Shown here piece by piece: positions 1 through 6,324 of a DNA stretch of 6,324 nt (positions are counted from its first letter, which is position 1; every line of letters starts with the position of its first letter). The notes under the pieces were generated by a model that saw only the letters and a program-made list of their open reading frames with translations, made no database searches and had not been told where the DNA came from. The position numbers were made by a program, and so were the translations under genes. This DNA is from Ignavibacteria bacterium UBA5771 (GTDB taxonomy: Bacteria; Bacteroidota; Ignavibacteria; Kapaibacteriales; UBA2268): assembly GCA_002418685.1 (NCBI GenBank), contig DIEP01000112.1, forward strand, positions 1 to 6,324. Reading direction: 5' to 3'.

Positions 1-28
1 ATTCTCTATCATAAAAGATTAATATTCT

Positions 29-787
29 ATGGTTAAATCAATTAATTTTTTCAATCGCATAAGTAGATTAATCATCGTTGTTTTACTTTGTCATACCTTG
101 ACTTTTTCATTATTTGCGCAGAATAATCAAGAAAATTTTCAATCAGAAAGAGCAGATATTTATAAAAATAAATATAAAGTATCAAATTTATATGAAACAA
201 TCACCGATAATTATGGAGAAAAATGCCCCCAAGTTTACGGAACAAGGAATATGAGAGTTGTTCTATATGGCATTATTTATCGAGGTGGCGCGAATAATGT
301 TTATAATAAATTTAACAAAAGGGATAATAAAAACCCATTACCTGACGAAGGTTTGGAAAACTTGCTGAAAGAGGGCTTCTCTACTGCAATTTATCTTTAT
401 AAGACAAATTTTTCAAAGGCAAAAAAAATTATTGGTCCTGATTCGAGTGGTAAAACTTTGACATACATTCAAAATTCTTTATCAAATGAAAAAGAAGTGC
501 GGCAGCTTCTTGAACTTGTTTATGAAAATATGTTTGATTCCACATCAGGTCCAATATATATACACTGCTGGAACGGATGGCATCAATCAGATTATGCTTC
601 TGCCTTAATTTTAATGCAGTTCTGTGGATTTAATAATGAAGAAGCTTTATCTTATTGGGAAAAATGCGCTTCAGGAAATCTTGCAAAATATAACCATATA
701 AAAAACGCAATATTGAAATTCAAACCTTATCCTGATTTAAAAATCAATACTCAGATAAAGAATAGTATTTGTCCTTGTTTAAATTAA
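29..787 (+). CDS. Exported tyrosine/dual-specificity phosphatase-like protein with altered catalytic loop
   Basis: The 252-residue protein begins with a signal peptide: basic N-terminus, hydrophobic core at about 14-29, and likely cleavage after Ala30 before Gln31. It therefore probably acts in the periplasm or outside the cell. The segment around 82-124 (IIYRGG, then a helix and a GFSTAIYLY strand) resembles the N-terminal half of small dual-specificity phosphatases. Residues 177-188 form a beta-strand plus P-loop, HCWNGWHQSD. This matches the HCxxGxxR signature with Cys180 and Gly183, but position 186 is Gln (codon CAA, 584-586) instead of the phosphate-binding Arg. The protein may be catalytically weak or dead, or may bind another ligand; this is inference. 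The C-terminus carries a Cys-Pro-Cys (248-250). The start is fixed by an in-frame stop at 20-22 and by the signal peptide. No Shine-Dalgarno site is visible. It is not tightly linked to the next gene (157 bp gap). The fold call is fairly secure; the function is unknown. Confidence 0.72.
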   Translation: MVKSINFFNRISRLIIVVLLCHTLTFSLFAQNNQENFQSERADIYKNKYKVSNLYETITDNYGEKCPQVYGTRNMRVVLYGIIYRGGANNVYNKFNKRDNKNPLPDEGLENLLKEGFSTAIYLYKTNFSKAKKIIGPDSSGKTLTYIQNSLSNEKEVRQLLELVYENMFDSTSGPIYIHCWNGWHQSDYASALILMQFCGFNNEEALSYWEKCASGNLAKYNHIKNAILKFKPYPDLKINTQIKNSICPCLN

Positions 788-905
788 TCTTAAAATTAAT
801 GTATTGCAATGCACAAATGCTAAAAATTTTGAGCAATTTAATGGTTTTGCTTCTACTGACCGTTAATTTTTATGATTATTTATGAATTTATTGGAAAATA
901 TTTGA

Positions 906-913
906 TAAATTTG
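906..913 (+). promoter_or_regulatory. Possible Bacteroidota-type -7 promoter box for ilvE
   Basis: TAAATTTG fits the TAnnTTTG -7 consensus described for Bacteroidota. It lies about 30 bp before the aminotransferase start, which would leave a short 5' leader containing the ribosome binding site. No TTG is seen at the usual 19-21 bp upstream; the nearest, at 891-893, is only 12 bp away. In DNA this AT-rich a chance match is quite possible. Confidence 0.3.
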
Positions 914-933
914 CTTTTTAGTTTTTTATTTTT

Positions 934-937
934 GGAG
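934..937 (+). promoter_or_regulatory. Shine-Dalgarno site for ilvE
   Basis: GGAG lies 7 nt before the ATG at 945. It supports that start and is one of only two well-placed Shine-Dalgarno sites in the window. Confidence 0.6.
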
Positions 938-944
938 AAATTGT

Positions 945-2018
945 ATGTCAAAGTTTAAATTTATTAAGAGAAATGATACAAGAAAAGATTCAATTGACTG
1001 GTCAAAATTAGGCTTTGGTCAATATTTTGCTGATTATATGTATGTCTCAAATTATAAAGATGGCAGTTGGGAGGAAGGGGAAATAGTGCCTTATGGAACA
1101 TTTGAAATTGAGCCATCGATGATGACTTTGCATTATTCACAAACTATTTTTGAAGGATTAAAAGCATATAATAATGTTGGTGGTGGTGCAAATATATTTC
1201 GACCTGATATGAATGCAAAGCGACTCAACCATTCAGCTGAGCTGCTTGTTATTCCTGAGTTTCCCGAAGAAAGATTTATCGAAGCAGTAAAAGAAGTTGT
1301 CTATTATAATAGCGAGTTCATTTCGAAAAATGAAGGAGAATCACTTTATATACGCCCTGTGATATTTGGTTCCTCAAATATTCTTGGCGTCCATCCTTCA
1401 AAAGAATATAAGTTGATTATTTTTGCATCGCCTGTTGGATCCTATTATGACGAAGGATTAAATCCCGTAAAAATTAAAGTTGCTGATAGGTATGTTCGAG
1501 CAGTGCGTGGAGGTCTTGGCACAGCAAAAACGGGGGCAAATTATGCGGCATCATTAAAAGGTGCAAATGAAGCCAAAAAAGAAGGATATTCACAAGTTTT
1601 GTGGCTCGATGGCGTCAGTTTAACATTTGTTGATGAAGTCGGTTCAATGAATATTATGTTCGTGCTGGATGGAGAAATAGTCACACCATCTCTGGAATCG
1701 GGGACAATCCTTCCAGGTATAACACGTGATTCTGTTTTGAAAATTGCCAAACACCTTGGTATTAAAACGTGCGAGAGGACTGTTTCAATTGAAGAAATTT
1801 TATCAGGTTTAGCCACCGGTAAATTATCTGAAGCATTCGGAACAGGAACAGCAGCAACCATCTCCCCTGTCGGAATATTAAATTATAAAAATACAGATCA
1901 TGCAATTAATCATTCTGAAATTGGTCCAATTTCCCAAAAGATGTATGACACATTGATGGGCATTCAATATGGGAAAATTGAGGATCCATTCGGGTGGATA
2001 ATCCATATTGATTTATGA
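945..2018 (+). CDS. ilvE: Branched-chain amino acid aminotransferase
   Basis: This cytoplasmic PLP enzyme reversibly transfers the amino group between glutamate and the 2-oxo acids of Val, Leu and Ile. That is the last step of their synthesis and the first of their breakdown. The 357 residues match the longer BCAT type (ilvE_II, mitochondrial-like) along the full length. FEGLKAY (69-75) and RPDMNAKRL (86-94) are typical of the N-terminal domain. Lys195 in GGLGTAKTGANY is the expected PLP Schiff-base lysine. EVGSMN (231-236) followed by LPGITR (256-261) is the class IV aminotransferase signature, with Glu231 expected to contact the PLP pyridine nitrogen. FGTGTAATISPVG (298-310) is the loop that carries the redox CxxC in animal BCATs; both cysteines are absent here, as is usual in bacteria. 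The gene stands alone: 157 bp follow the upstream gene, and the downstream neighbours are convergent. The start is supported by GGAG 7 nt upstream. Subfamily assignment is strong; substrate range is inferred. Confidence 0.95.
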   Translation: MSKFKFIKRNDTRKDSIDWSKLGFGQYFADYMYVSNYKDGSWEEGEIVPYGTFEIEPSMMTLHYSQTIFEGLKAYNNVGGGANIFRPDMNAKRLNHSAELLVIPEFPEERFIEAVKEVVYYNSEFISKNEGESLYIRPVIFGSSNILGVHPSKEYKLIIFASPVGSYYDEGLNPVKIKVADRYVRAVRGGLGTAKTGANYAASLKGANEAKKEGYSQVLWLDGVSLTFVDEVGSMNIMFVLDGEIVTPSLESGTILPGITRDSVLKIAKHLGIKTCERTVSIEEILSGLATGKLSEAFGTGTAATISPVGILNYKNTDHAINHSEIGPISQKMYDTLMGIQYGKIEDPFGWIIHIDL

Positions 2019-2093
2019 CACTGTAATAATTCTAATTACTAAGTTTTTTATTGCAAAAGTTACTGACTAAAATTAGCAAATATTTTGCCCATT

Positions 2094-2127
2094 ATTGTAG
2101 GGAACGCAAATCTGCATTCCCTACAAT
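2094..2127. repeat. Intergenic palindrome between convergent genes (REP-like element or bidirectional terminator)
   Basis: Eleven perfectly paired bases (2094-2104 with 2117-2127, including GTAGGG/CCCTAC) are followed by one C-A mismatch (2105/2116), three more pairs (2106-2108 with 2113-2115) and a four-base AATC loop. This is far more G+C-rich than its surroundings. It sits about 75 bp after the ilvE stop and about 26 bp beyond the end of the minus-strand membrane protein gene, where a shared terminator could act. No T-run follows on either strand, which argues against a classic intrinsic terminator. The single mismatch looks like decay of an originally perfect ACGCA...TGCGT palindrome, as in dispersed REP-like repeats. 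No second copy lies in this window, so the repeat status is inference. Confidence 0.65.
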
Positions 2128-2153
2128 CTTCTGATATAAACCAATACAACTAA

Positions 2154-3470
2154 TCAATTATCCTCGCTGTCGTCATAATTTTTGGTATATTTCATTTTAA
2201 GACGCTCGATTTGCCATGGTTTGCGATTAAGAATTTCAAATTCGTAATTGCCAATCTGGAATTTTTCGTTTAGTTCGGGAATTCTATTCAATTCTGTCAA
2301 AATATAACCGCCAATAGTTTCATAATCTTCGCTTTCAGGGACGGGTTCGGGCAAAATATCATTCAAATCATCAATAGGAAGAGTGGCAGAAAGCACAAAT
2401 TCGTCCTCATCAATTTTTTCAATTTGTGGCAATTCCTCGTCATATTCATCTTGAATTTCGCCTACAAGTTCCTCGAGAATATCTTCCATAGACACTATTC
2501 CCGCAGTTCCACCAAATTCATCTATTACTATTGCAAGATGGGCATGATTTATCTGCATTTTTCGTAAAATAATATTTATCTTATCATCTTCTTGAACAAA
2601 GAATGGCGGCCGAATTATATCTTTCAGAATTATAGTATTTTTATTTAAAAATATATTGATTAGATCTTTTGCATAAACTACCCCCACAATGTTATCAATT
2701 GAATCTTCATATACAGGCATTCGCGAATACCCCTCAATAGTAAATATCTCCAATATTTCTTCGGGCGTTGAATCAATTCGCACCAAAACGATTTTATTTC
2801 TTGGCACCATTATTTGTCTAACGGGAGTATCAGATAATTCAAAGACATTCTCAATCATTTGTTGCTCTTCGTTAGCAATGACACCTTTCTGCGAGCTTTC
2901 TTCAACAATTACCATCAATTCCTCAGGAGAATGCACGGATGCGGACTCTGTTGTAATTTCGATTCCACAAAGTTTGATCACAAGATTTGCAAATGAATTC
3001 AATGCCCAAACAATTGGACCGAAAACAATTTGAAATGCTCTTAATGGAATTGAAATAAAATTTGTGACCTTTTCAGGATATTGAATTGCAAGGCTTTTGG
3101 GGGCAAGCTCTCCAAACACAATATGCAAAAATGTAATTGTAAGAAATGCTAATGGAAATGAAATTTGATGAGAAACTGCAGAAGTTACGTTAATTCCAAA
3201 TATCGCCATTAAATCAACAATTATTTCAGCAACAACGCTTTCGCCAATCCATCCCAATGCAAGACTGGCAATTGTGATACCCAATTGAGTAGCTGATAAA
3301 TAGGTATTTAAATGTGTGATAATGTGCTGCGAAATCATTGCAATTTTGCTACCCGAACGCACTGCCAATTCCACTGTTGATGGTCTTACTTTAACGATAG
3401 CAAATTCAGCAGTTACAAAAAATGCGTTCATCATCACGAAGAATATTGTCAGAAAAATATTTAAAATCAT
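2154..3470 (-). CDS. CNNM/CorC-family (hemolysin-like) membrane protein with DUF21, CBS pair and CorC_HlyC domains
   Basis: The 438-residue protein has the full architecture of the family. The DUF21/CNNM transmembrane domain (about 1-185) has hydrophobic segments near 1-24, 60-95, 103-122 and 138-168 and a conserved GELAPK motif at 120-125. The first CBS domain is at about 215-275 (MVPR at 221-224, RMPVYED at 250-256). The second is at about 283-340 and ends in DEFGGTAGIVSMEDILEELV (317-336). The C-terminal CorC_HlyC domain spans about 348-427. Family members sit in the inner membrane and several, such as B. subtilis MpfA, are tied to Mg2+ efflux; the CBS pair usually binds adenine nucleotides. 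The 'hemolysin' label is historical. The ATG lies inside the recO stop (ATGA overlap), so the pair is probably co-transcribed and translationally coupled. A weak GAGG (complement of 3482-3485) is 11 nt upstream. The tail after 430 is acidic. The ion transported cannot be read from sequence. Confidence 0.93.
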   Translation of the reverse strand: MILNIFLTIFFVMMNAFFVTAEFAIVKVRPSTVELAVRSGSKIAMISQHIITHLNTYLSATQLGITIASLALGWIGESVVAEIIVDLMAIFGINVTSAVSHQISFPLAFLTITFLHIVFGELAPKSLAIQYPEKVTNFISIPLRAFQIVFGPIVWALNSFANLVIKLCGIEITTESASVHSPEELMVIVEESSQKGVIANEEQQMIENVFELSDTPVRQIMVPRNKIVLVRIDSTPEEILEIFTIEGYSRMPVYEDSIDNIVGVVYAKDLINIFLNKNTIILKDIIRPPFFVQEDDKINIILRKMQINHAHLAIVIDEFGGTAGIVSMEDILEELVGEIQDEYDEELPQIEKIDEDEFVLSATLPIDDLNDILPEPVPESEDYETIGGYILTELNRIPELNEKFQIGNYEFEILNRKPWQIERLKMKYTKNYDDSEDN

Positions 3471-4237
3471 TGGAGTAATAGCCTCATACTTTCTAAATAA
3501 AAATATTTATCTAAATGAAAATGATAATACTTACTCATTAAATTCATTATTTTATTCATTTCGGGAATTGATATTTCGATATCTTCAATTTCAGAAATAG
3601 GCAAAATATTGATTTCATAAATTTTTTTCAATAAATCTTGCTCAATTGTGTTATTATTTGCATTAAAATTAGTAATTTTAAAATTACCATTTTCTATATT
3701 TAATGTGTAATTATGATTTATTTTTTTTGAAGATGATTTGTCAATTAGTTCGTGAATGCTTTCGATAGATTCATCATTAATAATACTAATTTCAAATCCA
3801 AGAATTTTTGCCAAATCAAGTAAAAATTTTATTAATATATTAAATGGATATTGCGGTAAGCTATCAAGCAAGTTCAAAGATTGCACTAATTTTAAGAAAA
3901 TCTGGGAGTTTTTATAGTGTTCATCGAGAGTTTTAAGAATTGTTTCGCATAGAGCAAAACCAATTGTGATATGCTCGAAAGATTTACTTAAATTGAAATT
4001 TGGACGGATAATTTCAGCATTTGAAAGCAATTGCAAATGCCCTTCAGGCTTGTTATAGAAATTTATATTAATGTAGCTGAGGACTTGAAGGGAACTACCG
4101 AATTTGTTTTTCATCTGATATGATCCTTTGGCAATTGCTTTCATAATACCGAAATCTTCGGTGAATAATGTAGCAATTTTGCTCGAATCACCATATTTTT
4201 GTGAAGCAAGAACTATTGCTTCGGTTGTTAGAATCAT
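3467..4237 (-). CDS. recO: DNA repair protein RecO
   Basis: RecO works with RecR (and RecF) to displace SSB and load RecA at single-strand gaps in the RecF recombination pathway; it acts on DNA in the cytoplasm. The 256 residues are a normal RecO length. The N-terminal OB-fold (about 1-80) is recognisable from the opening TEAIVLASQKYGDSSKIATL, then FTEDFG (26-31), KGSYQMKNKFGSSL (37-50) and the LLSNAEI strand (70-76). The remainder is the helical C-terminal domain, which is divergent and rich in Ile, Asn and Lys. Only one cysteine (in FALCET) is present, so the four-Cys zinc site of Deinococcus-type RecO is missing, as in E. coli RecO. The ATG start fits the family N-terminus. No Shine-Dalgarno site is visible. 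It is the first gene of a two-gene unit with the downstream CNNM protein, and is divergent from the amidohydrolase gene. Confidence 0.9.
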   Translation of the reverse strand: MILTTEAIVLASQKYGDSSKIATLFTEDFGIMKAIAKGSYQMKNKFGSSLQVLSYININFYNKPEGHLQLLSNAEIIRPNFNLSKSFEHITIGFALCETILKTLDEHYKNSQIFLKLVQSLNLLDSLPQYPFNILIKFLLDLAKILGFEISIINDESIESIHELIDKSSSKKINHNYTLNIENGNFKITNFNANNNTIEQDLLKKIYEINILPISEIEDIEISIPEMNKIMNLMSKYYHFHLDKYFYLESMRLLLQ

Positions 4238-4272
4238 TTAAATTATTTAAAAACATAAATTATGAAAAAAAT
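4238..4272. promoter_or_regulatory. 35-bp divergent intergenic spacer between recO and the amidohydrolase gene
   Basis: The spacer is almost pure A+T. It must serve two genes pointing apart, so any promoters must reach into the opposite coding sequences. I see no convincing TTG/TAnnTTTG pair on either strand; TATGTTTT on the minus strand is the nearest -7 match and has one mismatch. A four-codon reading frame (ATG at 4262, Met-Lys-Lys-Ile, stop at 4274-4276) overlaps the amidohydrolase ATG as ATGA. It may be chance. Confidence 0.4.
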
Positions 4273-5745
4273 ATGAAACCATTGCAAATTGAGATTGAAT
4301 TGCAAGATAACCAAATCAAAAGGATCAAAAATATTTCTGATGGTGTGCGCTTAATCATAGAAGGTAAATCGTATTTTTTCCAAGGAGGATACTTACTACC
4401 GGGATTTATTGACTCGCACTTGCATCTATTTGGTATTGGTGAAAATGAAATAGTTCCAAATTTTAAGGACATCACTTCTGCCGAAGAAATTATTTCAATC
4501 ATTAAGGATTCGCCATTTTTCCGAAATAATTGGATTACGGGTTTCGGATGGAATGAAGAAAATTTCGCTGATAAAAATTTACCTGATAAAAGAATGCTTG
4601 ACATTGCTTTTCCTAACATTCCTGTTTGCTTGAAACGAGTAGATGGTCATGCAGTATGGGTGAATTCGATTGCATTGCAAATTGCAGGGATAAGCAAGCA
4701 TCCAACGGGGATATTAGTTGATACTGCAAAGGATAATATGCTTAATCTAATTCCAAAGTATTCAAATTCTCAAATTATCAAAATGATTTTGAAAGCGCAG
4801 GAAATTCTTTTTCAATTTGGTATTACCGAAGTGTGCGATATGGATACAGACCCCGAATTGATTGAAATTTATAAAAATTTGGATAATGAAAATGCTCTTC
4901 AAATAAAAGTGCACTCTTATATTAGCGCTCAATATGATGATTATCTTCGCTATATAAGTCAGCCATACTTGGGTAATATGTTCTCTATCGACGGTATAAA
5001 GTTATTTGCTGATGGGGCACTTGGTTCTCGTGGTGCTTCGCTTTTCGAACCATATAATGATGATGCAAATAATTCGGGGAAAATTCAAATACAACCTGAA
5101 TTACTTTACAAGAAAATGCAAGTGGCAATAGATTTGGGCTTTCAGATTGCAACTCACGCAATTGGGGATAATGCAAATCATATTATTTTAGATTTATACC
5201 AAAAATTATCTCAAAAATATATTAATAAAGATATAATACTAAGAGTTGAGCATTGTCAGATGGTGCATCCCAAGGATTTAATCAAATTTTCAAATCCGCG
5301 AATATTTGCGTCAGTGCAGCCCATACATTATGTAAGCGATACAAAAGGGATGGCTCAATCGCGTATTGGCAAACGTCTCGAGTATTCCTATCCGTGGAAA
5401 AGTATTATAAATTATGGAGGAACTCTCCTTTCGGGGTCTGACGCACCTATCGAAAGTCCTGACCCAATTTTGGGATTAGATGTATTAATTCATTCTGAAA
5501 GACCTGACCAAATTCTAGATATGGAATCGGCAATAGATACTTATATCACAAATCCTCGTAAATTGTTTAGAAATAATTCAAATAATCAAATAAACCAAAA
5601 TAATTTGCCTTTTTCTGAAACAAATTTTGTAATTTTAAATAATGATTTATCGCAAAAATCGTTTAATCGAACATATGTCGTTGCAACAATTGCTAATGGC
5701 AATATAGTTTATATAGATAATAAATATGGAGTTATAAATGAATAA
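4273..5745 (+). CDS. YtcJ-type metal-dependent amidohydrolase (Amidohydro_3 family)
   Basis: The predicted cytoplasmic hydrolase of 490 residues belongs to the amidohydrolase superfamily, YtcJ-like branch, whose members cleave amide or formamide bonds; the substrate is unknown. Motifs in order: DSHLH (47-51, metal ligands His49 and His51), VDGHAVWVNS (123-132, His126), GIKLFADGALGSRGA (241-255, with Lys243 and Arg253), THAIGDNAN (294-302, His295), VEHCQMVHP (325-333, His327) and SGSDAP (387-392, Asp390). All the metal and active-site positions expected for the family are present. The N-terminal part is short compared with typical 520-560 residue members. In the C-terminal part the usual G-S-L-x-x-G-K-x-A-D segment is replaced by an Asn-rich stretch (about 433-446). 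An open frame extends upstream to a GTG at 4201, but those 24 codons are antisense to the recO start, so the ATG at 4273 is preferred. No Shine-Dalgarno site is seen. The stop overlaps the next gene by 8 nt. Confidence 0.9.
   Translation: MKPLQIEIELQDNQIKRIKNISDGVRLIIEGKSYFFQGGYLLPGFIDSHLHLFGIGENEIVPNFKDITSAEEIISIIKDSPFFRNNWITGFGWNEENFADKNLPDKRMLDIAFPNIPVCLKRVDGHAVWVNSIALQIAGISKHPTGILVDTAKDNMLNLIPKYSNSQIIKMILKAQEILFQFGITEVCDMDTDPELIEIYKNLDNENALQIKVHSYISAQYDDYLRYISQPYLGNMFSIDGIKLFADGALGSRGASLFEPYNDDANNSGKIQIQPELLYKKMQVAIDLGFQIATHAIGDNANHIILDLYQKLSQKYINKDIILRVEHCQMVHPKDLIKFSNPRIFASVQPIHYVSDTKGMAQSRIGKRLEYSYPWKSIINYGGTLLSGSDAPIESPDPILGLDVLIHSERPDQILDMESAIDTYITNPRKLFRNNSNNQINQNNLPFSETNFVILNNDLSQKSFNRTYVVATIANGNIVYIDNKYGVINE
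5728..5731 (+). promoter_or_regulatory. Shine-Dalgarno site for the downstream exported protein gene
   Basis: GGAG lies 6 nt before the ATG at 5738, inside the last codons of the amidohydrolase gene. It decides the start of the overlapping gene and supports translation from the same transcript. Confidence 0.55.
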
Positions 5746-6324
5746 ATCAATCTTCCTTATGATATCACTGCTCTTGCTCACTTTCAGTCAAATATTTGCT
5801 CAAGATGAGAATATTGAATCCTTCCAATTTGAAACTGAGCCAACCCAAACCGAAAAATCACCTTATTTCACGCTTGGGGGCGGATATACAGCTGCTTTTC
5901 AGTTTCTCAATCTTGATGATCTGAACGCACTTGGCAAATCTTATGGATTAAATGATCTCAAAAATCCAATGTATCAAAGTGGATTAGAGGTGTTTACGGG
6001 AATATTTATTGTTAAAAATGTCCGCTTGGGCTTTTTTACTGATGGAGGAAGCATTTCATCGAAATTTGATTCGTTGAATTGGCACCGTGAACTGAGTTAC
6101 CAAATTTCAAATATCGGCATAATTGCTGATTATGCTTTTGTTCCTTTTAAATCATTTGCAATATTAGGAGGATTGCGGATCGGAATGGCAAAATCTAATA
6201 TTGAAATATCGCAAACAGCAAAAGATGTGAATTGGACAGAACTTCCCACTACTACTAATTTTACAGATTTTTATACACATCAGTTAACTCAAAATTTCTT
6301 AAATATTGAACCACGATTGAATTT
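5738..6324 (+). CDS. Exported protein, probable outer-membrane beta-barrel (partial, runs off the window)
   Basis: The frame is open from the ATG to the window edge, giving 195 complete codons with no stop. The N-terminus is a signal peptide: a Lys near the start, a hydrophobic run at about 5-20, and likely cleavage after Ala21 before Gln22. After a Glu/Gln/Thr-rich linker (about 22-40) come alternating polar and hydrophobic strands with aromatic and glycine girdles, for example YFTLGGGYTAAFQF (43-56), FTGIFIVKNVRLGFFTDGG (86-104), IGIIADYAF (126-134) and FAILGGLRIGM (140-150). This is the pattern of a transmembrane beta-barrel or lipid-facing outer-membrane protein. I do not recognise the family. 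The gene overlaps the amidohydrolase stop by 8 nt (5738-5745), so the two are probably co-transcribed. The start is supported by the GGAG at 5728-5731 and by the signal peptide. The C-terminus, where a barrel signature would be seen, lies outside the window. Confidence 0.8.
   Translation, partial: MNKSIFLMISLLLLTFSQIFAQDENIESFQFETEPTQTEKSPYFTLGGGYTAAFQFLNLDDLNALGKSYGLNDLKNPMYQSGLEVFTGIFIVKNVRLGFFTDGGSISSKFDSLNWHRELSYQISNIGIIADYAFVPFKSFAILGGLRIGMAKSNIEISQTAKDVNWTELPTTTNFTDFYTHQLTQNFLNIEPRLN

Noticed and set aside
29..121. Lipoprotein signal at Cys21 of the phosphatase-like protein
   Set aside because: The residues before the Cys are V-L-L, lacking the small residue required at -1 of a lipobox; the F-A/Q site at 30-31 fits ordinary signal peptidase I cleavage.
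788..944. Possible terminator or small RNA in the 157-bp gap before ilvE
   Set aside because: Only weak AT-rich self-complementarity (for example AGCAA/TTGCT near 833-850) is seen, with no stable stem, T-run or riboswitch-like motif.
1541..1861. 106-codon open frame on the minus strand inside ilvE
   Set aside because: It lies wholly antisense to a well-supported aminotransferase domain including the catalytic Lys region; its sequence shows no recognisable domain.
2076..2088. Small inverted repeat GCAAA-TAT-TTTGC upstream of the large palindrome
   Set aside because: A five-pair AT-rich stem is expected by chance in this composition and no T-run follows.
2689..3033. 114-codon plus-strand frame inside the CNNM/CorC gene, and similar frames at 3316-3600, 4260-4619, 4985-5176 and 5253-5441
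   Set aside because: All lie inside or mostly inside genes with strong family motifs in another frame; none has a recognisable domain, signal peptide or convincing ribosome binding site.
4201..4272. N-terminal extension of the amidohydrolase from a GTG at 4201
   Set aside because: The 24 extra codons are the antisense of the recO start and are not similar to any amidohydrolase N-terminus; the ATG at 4273 leads straight into the expected beta-strands before DSHLH.

Overview
The window is AT-rich bacterial chromosome carrying five complete genes and one partial gene. It looks like a member of the Bacteroidota/Chlorobiota-Ignavibacteria-Kapabacteria (FCB) group. The grounds are low G+C, predicted signal peptides that end in F-A just before a Gln (two of two exported proteins), few strong Shine-Dalgarno sites, and a TAnnTTTG-like promoter box. 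This placement is inference from style, not from a marker gene.

Layout from left to right. (1) 29-787 (+) encodes an exported protein with a dual-specificity/tyrosine-phosphatase-like fold whose catalytic loop has Gln where the phosphate-binding Arg should be. (2) 945-2018 (+) encodes a branched-chain amino acid aminotransferase with a clear ribosome binding site. (3) 2019-2153 is a convergent gap holding a near-perfect GC-containing palindrome (2094-2127) that resembles a dispersed REP-like repeat more than a terminator. (4) 4237-2154 (-) is a two-gene unit, recO followed by a CNNM/CorC-type membrane protein with CBS domains, joined by an ATGA overlap. (5) 4273-5745 (+) is a YtcJ-type amidohydrolase, divergent from recO across only 35 bp. 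(6) 5738 to the window edge (+) is the start of an exported, probably outer-membrane beta-barrel protein that overlaps the amidohydrolase by 8 nt.

Most of this is core housekeeping: amino acid transamination, recombinational repair, and ion transport or envelope homeostasis. The recO plus CNNM/CorC pairing recalls the ybeY-CorC-era-recO neighbourhood of other phyla. I see no mobile element, CRISPR array, tRNA or rRNA, and no multi-gene novel system. The items most worth a second look are the Arg-less phosphatase-like exported protein and the intergenic palindrome. No gene-free stretch exceeds 300 bp; the gaps are 157 bp (788-944), 135 bp (2019-2153) and 35 bp (4238-4272).
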